Source of the DNA: Candidatus Thioglobus sp.
Lineage (GTDB): Bacteria; Pseudomonadota; Gammaproteobacteria; PS1; Pseudothioglobaceae
Reading direction: 5' to 3'
DNA length: 64,000 nt
Assembly (NCBI GenBank): GCA_012959965.1
Contig: DUCF01000026.1
Coordinates: 59,554-123,553 of the forward strand
Shown here: positions 9,536-17,919 of the stretch, piece after piece
Numbering within the stretch: position 1 is the stretch's first letter
Layout: the number at the start of each line of letters is the position of its first letter
Program-made: the position numbers and the translations under genes
The notes under the pieces: generated by a model
Database searches by the model: none
The model's input: the letters and a program-made list of their open reading frames with translations, nothing else
What the model was told of the DNA's origin: nothing

Positions 9536-10323
9536 TTACAATCCTTAACAAGCATAAAACATTTGCAGCCACCGGAGGTTGTGTTTTTGATAAAAACAAG
9601 CCTGTTGTTGTTTTCGTTCATGGAAGTGGTCTTGATCACAGGTGCTGGGCATTGCAATCAAGGTGGTTTGCGTTTCACGGGTATTCAGTTTTTGCTCCTG
9701 ATCTTCCTGGTCACGGCCTTTCTGCAGGCGAGCCGTTAAGTACAATTGAAGCTACGGGTCGGTGGTTGGTTAAAGCTCTTAACACTATAGAGGCGTCATC
9801 AATTCACTTGGTTGGGCATTCTGCCGGCTTTTTAGTGGCGCTGGAAGCTGTAGGGGGTCTTGGTGATAGACTAAAAACTCTAACTGCGGTTGCTAGTTCG
9901 GCCTCAATACCCGTTAGTGATTTACTTATTACCGCTGCCGAGTCATCTGCAGCTGAAGGGGCGGACTTCATGCTTCGGTGGGGGTTTGGGTCACAAACTC
10001 ATGCCGGCATTAGCGCTGTACCTGGAATGCAGCCAATTGCTATTGCAAGACAGATTATATCAGGCAACCCTCTGGCGACCGACTTCAAAGCGTGTCACAA
10101 CTACTGTGCAGGCGAGTCTAGAATCTCTGAAATCAACATCCCGTCTCACGTAATCCTTGCCAGCGAAGATAAAATGACTCCCATCAAATTTGGACTGGAG
10201 CTAGCATCAAGCTTGAAAGCTCGAATAACTCAAATAGACAAAACTGGACACATGTTGCCGATAGAGTCCCCAAAAAGAACACTTGATGCAATTAAAGCTT
10301 TTATTATCGAACACACAAATTAA
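9532..10323 (+). CDS. Alpha/beta hydrolase of unknown substrate
   Basis: A 263-residue alpha/beta hydrolase: FVHGSGLDHRCW forms the oxyanion region (about residues 26-37), the nucleophile is Ser97 in GHSAG, and Asp213 and His240 (TGHMLP) complete a plausible triad. The GTG start overlaps the metY stop, so translation is probably coupled. No signal peptide is seen, so it is likely cytoplasmic. Within an operon of CoA-thioester enzymes it might hydrolyse a thioester or ester intermediate. It resembles MetX only in fold, being too short and lacking clear MetX segments. Function not assigned. Confidence 0.8.
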   Translation: MITILNKHKTFAATGGCVFDKNKPVVVFVHGSGLDHRCWALQSRWFAFHGYSVFAPDLPGHGLSAGEPLSTIEATGRWLVKALNTIEASSIHLVGHSAGFLVALEAVGGLGDRLKTLTAVASSASIPVSDLLITAAESSAAEGADFMLRWGFGSQTHAGISAVPGMQPIAIARQIISGNPLATDFKACHNYCAGESRISEINIPSHVILASEDKMTPIKFGLELASSLKARITQIDKTGHMLPIESPKRTLDAIKAFIIEHTN

Positions 10324-10341
10324 ACAGGATTTATATACACA

Positions 10342-12639
10342 ATGACCAAAAAAATTAAGAAAGTTGGTGTTATCGGCGCTGGCACAATGGGGGCCGGCAT
10401 TGCGGGTCAAGTGGCTAATGCCGGAATTGAGGTAATACTACTTGATCTTCCAACTGAAGGGGAAGATGTTAACGCTCTTGCTCGTAAAGGGCTGGAGCGC
10501 CTTAAAAACCCTGAAATGCCGGGGCTTATCAGTGAAGAGGCCGAGGCGCTCATTTATATTGGCAACACCAGAGACGACTTTGACAAACTTGCTGATTGTG
10601 ACTGGGTAGCAGAGGCTATTGTTGAGAGGCTTAACCTGAAACAACAGTTATATAGGAATTTAATTGACTGCTGTGGCACTGATACAATCATCACCTCAAA
10701 TACTTCAACAATCCCAATTGCTCTGCTGACGAAAGGAATGCCAAATTCATTTTGTCAGAACTTTGCTATTACTCACTTTTTTAATCCTGTGAGATTTATG
10801 CGCCTGCTTGAGCTTGTTCGAGGCGAACAAACAGCCGACGAGGTTATTGACACCCTCAATCAGTTTAGTGAAATGCAGCTTGGAAAAGGCGTTATCCTTT
10901 GTGAAGACAAGCCAGGTTTTTTAGCAAATAGGGTTGGGGTGTTTGCAATCCAATGTGCACTCAACCTTGCTTTTGAGATGAGCTTGTCTCCAGCGGAGGC
11001 CGATGCAGTGTTTGGCAGGCCGTTTGGTTTTCCAAAAACCGGCGTTTTTGGCCTTTACGACCTAATTGGCATCGACCTAATGGTGGATGTTGCTCAAAGT
11101 TTGGTTAATATTCTTCCTGACAACGACCCTTTTCATAAATACGCCAAAACAAACGAATTTGTTGCCAATATGGTTACTAACGGTCAAACTGGTAACAAGA
11201 ACAATCAAGGTTTTTATCAAGGCCTTGGGGGCGACAGAAAAGTTATCAATTTTAACAGTGGCGAATACGTTTCCTTTGCCAGGGTTAGGTCGGACTTGCT
11301 AGAAAAGAGTGAAAAGGAAGGCGTTAAAGTGTTGCTTCAAGACGGTGGTCCACATGGCGAATTTGCCTGGAAAGTGTTGTCAGAAGTACTGTGTTATGCG
11401 GCCTCTCTGCTACCAGATGTAACAAGCAACCCCGCAGATATTGACGACGCTATGAAGCTAGGCTACAACTGGATCAAGGGCCCGTTTGAACTGCTTGACA
11501 ACATCGGTCACGAATATTTTATTAACAGACTCACAGAGGAAGGAAGGCCTGTCCCAGTTTTTTTGCTAAAAAATGCTGAAAAAAACTTTTACAATGCGCC
11601 AGCCGAAGGCTTACAAGTCCTTCAAGAAACTGGTGTTTATGCACCCATAGTGCACTCCAACGATACACTTAGGTTTTCAGAGCTCAAACAGACATTAAAG
11701 GCAGAAAATAGCAACGCTGTTGCCAGTTGGTATGAGTACAAAGAGGCTGCTGTGGTGGAGTTTCACTCTAAAGCCAATGCGCTGGATAGTGATTCTTTAG
11801 ACATCTTGTCGGACGCTGTTTATGAGGCCGAAAAAAGAGGATTGAGGGGAATTATTGTGCACAACGACTCTCAGCATTTCTCGTGCGGAGTTAGTCTTTG
11901 GAGTGTTCGTGAATGTTTTGAAATAAACGACTATCAGAAACTTGACAACTTTCTCAAGCACTTCCAAAATACAATGCTCCAAATGCGTGACAGCAGCCTA
12001 CCCGTTGTATCGGCGCCCGTTGGTATGTCCATAGGTGGTGGTTTTGAGGTCGTGCTACATACCGACCAAGTAATAGCCAACACCAACTCTGTGATGGGGC
12101 TTGTCGAATCTTCCGTAGGCCTGATACCGTCTGGCGGCGGTTGCAAAGAAGTTCTATATCGATGGAATGAAAAACTTGGAGACTCTCGACAAGCTGCATG
12201 GAATGCCTTTATGAATATTGGCCTTGGAAAACTTGCAAACTCTCCTTTAGAGGCTGAAAAACTTGCTTTCACCAGGCCGACCGATAGCTTTCATGTAAAC
12301 CGAGACCATGTGCTAGGCATCGCCCTTTCAACCCTTAACAAAGTGAAAAAAACACCGCGAAGAGAGCCGCTAAGACTAACTGGGAAAACACATTTTGAGG
12401 AAATGAAGTTGTGGCTATCAACAAACCTTGAGAAAGAGCTCTTAACGCCTCATGACCAAACAGTTGGCATCGAGATTGCCAGAATAGTCACTGGTGGAGA
12501 TTGTGTCGAGGGCACTTTAGCGACTGAACAAGACCTTTTCAATGCAGAGCGTGCTTCGTTTTTAAGTTTAGCTAAATCCCCAGAAACTCAGGCGCGCATC
12601 GTTAGTATGCTTGATGCAGGACAAACCCTTAGGAATTAA
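10342..12639 (+). CDS. Fused 3-hydroxyacyl-CoA dehydrogenase / enoyl-CoA hydratase
   Basis: A 765-residue bifunctional protein with the dehydrogenase first and the crotonase second, the reverse of E. coli FadB/FadJ and like Bacillus FadN and archaeal crotonyl-CoA hydratase/dehydrogenases. NAD site GAGTMG at 12-17; catalytic His145 in THFFNP and Glu157 twelve residues later; two HCDH C-terminal domains follow. The crotonase half keeps both acid-base glutamates, Glu569 (GGGFE) and Glu589 (GLVESSVG), spaced 20 apart as in rat hydratase. AGGA precedes the ATG. Both halves look active. In this operon it may hydrate methylthioacryloyl-CoA in place of DmdD; ordinary beta-oxidation is the alternative. 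Confidence 0.85.
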   Translation: MTKKIKKVGVIGAGTMGAGIAGQVANAGIEVILLDLPTEGEDVNALARKGLERLKNPEMPGLISEEAEALIYIGNTRDDFDKLADCDWVAEAIVERLNLKQQLYRNLIDCCGTDTIITSNTSTIPIALLTKGMPNSFCQNFAITHFFNPVRFMRLLELVRGEQTADEVIDTLNQFSEMQLGKGVILCEDKPGFLANRVGVFAIQCALNLAFEMSLSPAEADAVFGRPFGFPKTGVFGLYDLIGIDLMVDVAQSLVNILPDNDPFHKYAKTNEFVANMVTNGQTGNKNNQGFYQGLGGDRKVINFNSGEYVSFARVRSDLLEKSEKEGVKVLLQDGGPHGEFAWKVLSEVLCYAASLLPDVTSNPADIDDAMKLGYNWIKGPFELLDNIGHEYFINRLTEEGRPVPVFLLKNAEKNFYNAPAEGLQVLQETGVYAPIVHSNDTLRFSELKQTLKAENSNAVASWYEYKEAAVVEFHSKANALDSDSLDILSDAVYEAEKRGLRGIIVHNDSQHFSCGVSLWSVRECFEINDYQKLDNFLKHFQNTMLQMRDSSLPVVSAPVGMSIGGGFEVVLHTDQVIANTNSVMGLVESSVGLIPSGGGCKEVLYRWNEKLGDSRQAAWNAFMNIGLGKLANSPLEAEKLAFTRPTDSFHVNRDHVLGIALSTLNKVKKTPRREPLRLTGKTHFEEMKLWLSTNLEKELLTPHDQTVGIEIARIVTGGDCVEGTLATEQDLFNAERASFLSLAKSPETQARIVSMLDAGQTLRN

Positions 12640-12643
12640 CTTC

Positions 12644-14242
12644 GTGAAAAAAACCTTAGCAAATTTTGTACCTCTTACCCCCATCTCTTTTCTGCACCGC
12701 GCTGCAGATGTATTCGGCCACAGAACTGCGCTCATTTATGAGGATAAAGAGCTTACATGGGGGGCCTTGAGAGAGCGCTGCGTCAGAATGGCCGACGCCT
12801 TTGTAGGCCTGGGTATTGCTGAAGGTGATACTGTGGCTGTTCTTGCTTTTAATACACCCGAGATGTTCGAATCACATTTTTCAGTGCCGATGGCTGGCGC
12901 AGTGTTAAACACCATTAATACACGCCTGGATGCACAAACTATTGCTTATATTTTGGAAGACGGCAACGCAAAAGTATTGATTGTTGATGCTGAACTTGGG
13001 GAGGTAGCTGAGGCCGCTTTAGTAAAATCTGCAAATAAACCTCAGGTGATTTTGATAAACGACCCGCACGCGAATTCAAAACCAACAACCGCTATAATCG
13101 CGCCAGACTATGAAAGTGTGTTATCCACAGGTAGCACCAACTTCGAGTGGATCCGCCCTGAAAACGAATGGAGCCCTATCTCACTCAACTATACATCAGG
13201 CACTACTGGCAGGCCAAAAGGGGTTGTTTATCACCACCGTGGTTCGTATTTGATGAGTATGGGCACCGTTATTGGCTGGCAGCTGCCCAACCATCCAAAG
13301 TATTTGTACAGCGTGCCGATGTTTCATTGTAACGGCTGGGGTCACGCTTGGACCATGGCTGCTGTTGCGGGAACGGTTGTCTGTCTCCGCACTTTTATAC
13401 CTGAGGTGGTGTTCAGTAAAATCGAAGAACATGGGATTACACACTTTGGCGGCGCGCCGATTATGCTTAACATGCTGGCCAATGCGCCTGACGGCATCAA
13501 AAAATCTTTTAACCACACGGTTCACGTCATGACTGCAGGTGCACCGCCACCAGTCAAGGCGCTGGAAAACATGATGGCAATGGGTTTTGACGTTATGCAC
13601 GTTTATGGTCTTACCGAAACATACGGCCACATACTTCAAGCCGCACCCCAGGCAGAGTGGCAGTCAAAGTCAAGTGATGAACAGGCCCAGCTAAGATCAA
13701 GGCAAGGTGTGCGCTTTCCGATGACAGAAGATGTTAGTGTAATTGACCAAAATAGTGGCAAGCTAGTGCCTTTTGACGGTGAAACTATCGGTGAAATTGT
13801 CATTCGTGGTAACACCTGTATGATGGGCTACTTAAACAACCCTGAAGCAACCGATGAGGCTTTTGCAGGAGGCTGGTTTCACAGCGGTGATTTGGCTGTT
13901 GTGCAAAGTGACGGCTATATACAAATTAAAGACCGCTCAAAAGATATTATTATTTCTGGTGGCGAAAATATCTCCTCCATTGAGGTTGAAAATGTATTGT
14001 ACAAACACCCTGATGTCGGCGAAGCGGCCGTGGTTGCCATGCCCGATGAGCTTTGGGGAGAGGTGCCCTGCGCCTTTGTTGAGCTTAGGCCTGAGTCGGT
14101 GATCACTGAAGATCTCCTGATTCAATTTTGTAAAGAAAATATGGCTAAATTTAAAAGGCCAAAAAAGATTATATTTGGCCCGCTACCCAAAACAGCAACA
14201 GGGAAAATTCAAAAACATACCTTGCGTGCAATCATCTCCTAG
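12644..14242 (+). CDS. dmdB: Acyl-CoA ligase, DmdB-like (methylmercaptopropionate-CoA ligase candidate)
   Basis: An ANL-superfamily AMP-forming ligase of 532 residues. SGTTGRPKG (185-193) is the phosphate loop. An MFHCNGW segment places His228 and Trp232 where DmdB enzymes carry a conserved His/Trp pair. YGLTETYG, GWFHSGDLA and the C-terminal catalytic Lys521 in TGKIQ follow. I took the GTG at 12644 as start because AGGA (12631-12634) precedes it at good distance; an in-frame TTG at 12611 would overlap the previous gene. The predicted step is methylmercaptopropionate plus CoA and ATP to the CoA thioester. A medium-chain fatty acid ligase is the alternative reading. Confidence 0.78.
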   Translation: MKKTLANFVPLTPISFLHRAADVFGHRTALIYEDKELTWGALRERCVRMADAFVGLGIAEGDTVAVLAFNTPEMFESHFSVPMAGAVLNTINTRLDAQTIAYILEDGNAKVLIVDAELGEVAEAALVKSANKPQVILINDPHANSKPTTAIIAPDYESVLSTGSTNFEWIRPENEWSPISLNYTSGTTGRPKGVVYHHRGSYLMSMGTVIGWQLPNHPKYLYSVPMFHCNGWGHAWTMAAVAGTVVCLRTFIPEVVFSKIEEHGITHFGGAPIMLNMLANAPDGIKKSFNHTVHVMTAGAPPPVKALENMMAMGFDVMHVYGLTETYGHILQAAPQAEWQSKSSDEQAQLRSRQGVRFPMTEDVSVIDQNSGKLVPFDGETIGEIVIRGNTCMMGYLNNPEATDEAFAGGWFHSGDLAVVQSDGYIQIKDRSKDIIISGGENISSIEVENVLYKHPDVGEAAVVAMPDELWGEVPCAFVELRPESVITEDLLIQFCKENMAKFKRPKKIIFGPLPKTATGKIQKHTLRAIIS

Positions 14243-14256
14243 GAGTCCAATAACTA

Positions 14257-15993
14257 ATGTTTATGTATACAGCCCCAGTAAATGAAATGCAGTTCCTTGT
14301 GAATGAGGTACTGCTGAAAAATAGTGATGTTGCCGAGATTGTTCCCACACTTTTAGAGGCGGCTAGCCGACTTGCAAGGGATGAGCTTGCGCCAATCAAC
14401 AAAAGTGGTGACGAGCAAGGCGTATCAATTAACCAAGAGGGTGTCGTTAGCACCGCCAACGGATTTAAGGAGGCTTACCAAGAGTATGTTAATGGCGGCT
14501 GGGGCTCTTTGCAGTTCGACCCCAAGTATGGCGGCCAGGATTTGCCGTTTGTGCTTGCAGTCAGCACCCAAGAGATGTGGCATGCTGCAAACTTGTCTTG
14601 GGGTCTGTGCCCACTACTGACTCAAGGCGCCGTTGAGGCAATCAACTATGGAGCCACGGAACAGGTAAAGAGTGTCTATCTTCCAAAGCTTATTAGTGGT
14701 AGCTGGACTGGGACAATGAACCTAACAGAACCTGAGGCGGGGTCAGACTTGGGGGCGCTTAAAACTAAGGCATGGCGTGAAAATGACCACTACCTCATTA
14801 AAGGTCAAAAAATCTTTATTACATGGGGTGATCACGACATGGCTGAGAACATTGCACACCTTGTTCTAGCCAGGCTTTCTGACGCACCGGCAGGTGTTAA
14901 AGGTATTTCTCTTTTCTTGGTTCCAAAAATGCTGACAGACACAGAAGGCAAGCTAGGCCAAAAGAACGACTGCAAGGCTGTTTCACTTGAAAAGAAAATA
15001 GGCATACATGGCTGCCCAACTTGCGTTATGAGTTATGGCGAAAAATCTGGAGCGGTAGGCTATCTGATTGGACAAGAAAATAAAGGACTGGAGTGTATGT
15101 TTGCAATGATGAATAACGCCCGCCTTACAGTCGGCCTTCAGGGTGTTTCAATAGCGGACCGAGCATGCCAGCAAGCGCTTGCATATTGTAATGACAGAAT
15201 ACAAGGTGTTGCGCCTGGCTTTAAAGAGCCCGGCCCAATTATCAGACACCCAGACGTAAAACGCATGCTGAACCTTATGCAGGTTCTTACGGATGGCGCG
15301 CGCTCCTTGACCTATTATGCCTGTGCGGAAGTTGACCAATCCAAAGCAATAAGCACAACCAAAAAAGCCGAGATGCATAAACGCAGAGTTGGCCTGTTGA
15401 CGCCCTTGGTTAAGGGTTGGTGTACTGAGATTGGGCAAGAGGTTGTGAATCTCAACATCCAGTGCCACGGTGGTGCTGGTTATATTGAAGAAACCGGTGC
15501 CGGTCAATTGTTTCGTGATGCCCGAATTCTGCCCATATACGAAGGCACGAATGGCATTCAGGCGATGGACTTGGTCTTTAGAAAAGTGGTAAACGATGAT
15601 GGTTGTGCGATTAAAGAACTCATTCAAGAAATGACTTTGATCGACACCAGAACGCTCACCACCTTTCTCACTAAAATGCAAGCAGAAAACTATAAACAAG
15701 CCGTCGAAGCATTAGAGGCGACCGCAAATCTTATACTAAACAACAAGAGCAACAAAAAACTGCTGGGTGGTATTGCGTTTGATTTTTTAATGATGGCCAG
15801 TATAATCACCGCGGCTTGGCGACTAATTGAAAGCGCCGCTGCTGCTAAAATAGACGGTATTGACGATAAATACTCTCAAGAGTTTATATTTGACCGACTC
15901 TCAAATGCGGCTACTTTTATTACTACCGTGCTTCCCCGTTATCAGGCACACCATTCAATAATTTTGTGTTTAATGGATAAGCCGCCTGGTTAG
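14257..15993 (+). CDS. dmdC: Acyl-CoA dehydrogenase, DmdC-like
   Basis: A flavin-dependent acyl-CoA dehydrogenase of 578 residues, matching the long DmdC subtype with an extra C-terminal domain, not the usual 380-residue type. Motifs: MNLTEPEAGSDLG (about 151-163), KGQKIFITWGDHD, and the catalytic Glu429 in IYEGTNGIQAMD. AGGAG (14241-14245) lies on the stop of the ligase gene, 15 bp before this start, so the genes are coupled. The predicted reaction is oxidation of methylmercaptopropionyl-CoA to methylthioacryloyl-CoA. Electrons would pass to ETF, which is not in the window. Other acyl-CoA substrates are possible. Confidence 0.78.
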   Translation: MFMYTAPVNEMQFLVNEVLLKNSDVAEIVPTLLEAASRLARDELAPINKSGDEQGVSINQEGVVSTANGFKEAYQEYVNGGWGSLQFDPKYGGQDLPFVLAVSTQEMWHAANLSWGLCPLLTQGAVEAINYGATEQVKSVYLPKLISGSWTGTMNLTEPEAGSDLGALKTKAWRENDHYLIKGQKIFITWGDHDMAENIAHLVLARLSDAPAGVKGISLFLVPKMLTDTEGKLGQKNDCKAVSLEKKIGIHGCPTCVMSYGEKSGAVGYLIGQENKGLECMFAMMNNARLTVGLQGVSIADRACQQALAYCNDRIQGVAPGFKEPGPIIRHPDVKRMLNLMQVLTDGARSLTYYACAEVDQSKAISTTKKAEMHKRRVGLLTPLVKGWCTEIGQEVVNLNIQCHGGAGYIEETGAGQLFRDARILPIYEGTNGIQAMDLVFRKVVNDDGCAIKELIQEMTLIDTRTLTTFLTKMQAENYKQAVEALEATANLILNNKSNKKLLGGIAFDFLMMASIITAAWRLIESAAAAKIDGIDDKYSQEFIFDRLSNAATFITTVLPRYQAHHSIILCLMDKPPG

Positions 15994-16088
15994 GTCATAA
16001 TTAATAAAAGTTATGGTGGTCCCTTGCCAGAACAATGAACGTAAACAATGCATTTATATGCTAGACGACCTTTTGCACACCAAAACCT

Positions 16089-16724
16089 ATGGATAAAGAA
16101 ATTATTACAAAACAACTGCGTGGCAGGCCTAAAAAGAATCTAAAAGAGACTGAAGAAAACCACCTTTCTCTATTATTTGCCGGTGTTTCTCTTTTAACTC
16201 AGAAAGGTTTTGAGGCAACAGGACTGGATGAGATCACGAAGAATGCGGGCTTGCCCAAAGGCTCTTTTTACGCCTATTTTGACAGTAAAGAAATATTTGG
16301 CCTAGCCGTGATTGAGGCTTACAGTGATTTTTTTACCAAAATGCTAGATCGATCGTATTTAAACGAGGCCCGTACACCGTTAGAGCGTATTGGCGACTTT
16401 ATCGTGGAGGCACGCTCTAATATGGCGCGACATAATTATAACCGGGGTTGTTTGATTGGCAACCTTGGCCAAGAAATAAACACCCTTCCGGATGTTTTTA
16501 GACAACGACTCAGCGATGTGTTTTGCAAGTGGCAAAAAAAGACAGAAACTTGTTTATTGGCTGCTCAAGCTAGGGGTGAAATACCGCCATATATTAATTG
16601 CACTATAAAAGCCGAACTTTTCTGGATTGGTTGGGAGGGTGCCGTTTTAAGGGCGAAACTGGAGCGTCGCGCTAGGCCTTTAGACATCTTCAGACTAGAT
16701 TTTGAAACTGGACTCAAAAAATAG
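16089..16724 (+). CDS. acuR: TetR family regulator, AcuR-like
   Basis: A 211-residue TetR regulator: N-terminal basic RGRPKK, helix-turn-helix at about 27-70 with GLPKGSFYAYFDSKE, then a ligand domain. The second half, with RGCLIGNLGQEINTLPDVFR and FWIGWEGAVLRAKLE, closely resembles AcuR, the acrylate-responsive repressor of the acuR-acuI-dddL operon of Rhodobacter as I recall its sequence. It lies 95 bp after the dehydrogenase gene, with its own possible control region (a GCAT-TTAT-ATGC dyad and a TAGAC motif). It probably controls this DMSP-related operon in response to acrylate or an acryloyl-type intermediate. No acuI is visible. Confidence 0.75.
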   Translation: MDKEIITKQLRGRPKKNLKETEENHLSLLFAGVSLLTQKGFEATGLDEITKNAGLPKGSFYAYFDSKEIFGLAVIEAYSDFFTKMLDRSYLNEARTPLERIGDFIVEARSNMARHNYNRGCLIGNLGQEINTLPDVFRQRLSDVFCKWQKKTETCLLAAQARGEIPPYINCTIKAELFWIGWEGAVLRAKLERRARPLDIFRLDFETGLKK

Positions 16725-16855
16725 CCCGTTATTTTTCCTCGGATATAGAAAATTTAATATGAATTATTATAAGCAAAAAGAACAAATATGCTGCCGTGCT
16801 GCAAAGCCAAAAAACCCTTATGCTCGATAAACAGAAAGACTTTATTAGCCAACTT

Positions 16856-16884
16856 TTGCCACAGACCCAAAAGTATGGGATAAT
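16856..16884 (+). promoter_or_regulatory. Candidate sigma70 promoter for rpsB-tsf
   Basis: TTGCCA (16856-16861), exactly 17 bp, then GATAAT (16879-16884). Start expected near 16891, giving a leader of about 165 nt. The preceding stretch from 16725 to 16855 contains no gene and no clear element. Confidence 0.6.
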
Positions 16885-16891
16885 GGTCGGC

Positions 16892-17057
16892 TTTTAGCGA
16901 CAACAACTACGGTTTTTTGCTAAAAAACAGGCAAGTATTTAACATTTGTTAGTGCTTGATTATTTAATGTATCACACAGAGCCCCAATAGCAATCAGGGT
17001 GCCCTTTAATCGGGGTTGATTGTTAGGCGACGTGGAAGTCTTAACCCAGGAGAAAAC
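16892..17057 (+). ncRNA. Structured rpsB leader, possible S2 autoregulatory element
   Basis: The long untranslated leader holds alternative pairings: CAATCA (16991-16996) with TGATTG, and CCCC near 16982 with GGGG of the CGGGGTTG segment. These suggest a compact or pseudoknotted fold just before GGCGACGTGG and the AGGAG of rpsB. Gammaproteobacterial rpsB leaders (Rfam t44 family) bind S2 for feedback control. The assignment rests on position and pairing, not on a model search. Confidence 0.4.
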
Positions 17058-17903
17058 ATGGCGAAAGCATCAATGAAGAAAATGTTAGAGGCCGGTGTAC
17101 ACTTTGGTCACCGCAGCCGTTTTTGGCACCCAAAAATGGAACCTTTCATCTACGGAACACGTAACGGTGTTCACATTATCAACCTAGAAAAAACACTACC
17201 TCAGTTCAATGACGTATTGAACTTTGCGAGCAAAACTGCAGCTGCAGGCGGCTCTATTCTTTTTGTTGGCACAAAAAGAGCGGCAAGTGACATCATTAAA
17301 GAAGAGGCTGTCCGTTGTGGCATGCCTTACGTCAACCATCGCTGGTTGGGTGGAATGATGACTAACTATAAAACAATTAAGGCCTCAATTAAGCGCCTTA
17401 AAGACCTTGAATTCCTAGCTGAAGAGAACTTTACCCAGTTCAATAAAAAAGAAGCTTTGATGATGTCGAGAGAAATGGAAAAACTTGAACGCAGCTTGGG
17501 TGGCATCAAAAATTTGGGCGGCATTCCTGACGTTGTTTTTGTTATCGATATCGGTCACGAGAAAAACGCTGTTCGCGAAGCACGCACACTGCACTTACCA
17601 ATTATTGGTGTTGTTGACACAAACCATAGCCCTGACGGCATTGACTACGTTATTGCTGGTAATGACGACTCTATTAGAGCCATTGGTTATTATGCGAGAG
17701 AAATTGCAAATGCGGTGCTAGAAGCAAAAGCTTCTCTTGCTACTTCAAAAGCCACCCCTAAAGCAAGCAAGGCCGCCGCAAAAAAGCCGGCAGCAGATAA
17801 AGCAAAAGCCCCTGAGGCTGCAGCTCCTGCTAGCGAGCCTGTAACAGCCGAAGTTGTTGCTGCACCAGCAGACGAAAAAACCACTGAAAGCAAAGAAGCG
17901 TAA
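17058..17903 (+). CDS. rpsB: 30S ribosomal protein S2
   Basis: Small-subunit protein S2, needed for S1 binding to the ribosome. 281 residues, with the core [21 protein letters not shown] region at the N-terminus, [11 protein letters not shown] around 101-111 and [11 protein letters not shown] near 157-167. The last 60 residues are an Ala/Lys/Pro-rich low-complexity tail, longer than in E. coli S2 (241 residues). I chose the ATG at 17058 because AGGAG (17048-17052) precedes it; the in-frame start at 17016 lies in the leader. It is cotranscribed with tsf, 16 bp downstream. Confidence 0.97.
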   Translation: MAKASMKKMLEAGVHFGHRSRFWHPKMEPFIYGTRNGVHIINLEKTLPQFNDVLNFASKTAAAGGSILFVGTKRAASDIIKEEAVRCGMPYVNHRWLGGMMTNYKTIKASIKRLKDLEFLAEENFTQFNKKEALMMSREMEKLERSLGGIKNLGGIPDVVFVIDIGHEKNAVREARTLHLPIIGVVDTNHSPDGIDYVIAGNDDSIRAIGYYAREIANAVLEAKASLATSKATPKASKAAAKKPAADKAKAPEAAAPASEPVTAEVVAAPADEKTTESKEA

Positions 17904-17919
17904 TAACAGGAGACAAAAT

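Noticed and set aside
13121..13129. Perfect DnaA box TTATCCACA
   Set aside because: It lies inside the DmdB-like gene, far from other boxes; probably chance.
5359..16724. DMSP lyase (cupin, DddD or DddP type) in the island
   Set aside because: None of the genes shows the relevant motifs; only demethylation-type enzymes are seen.
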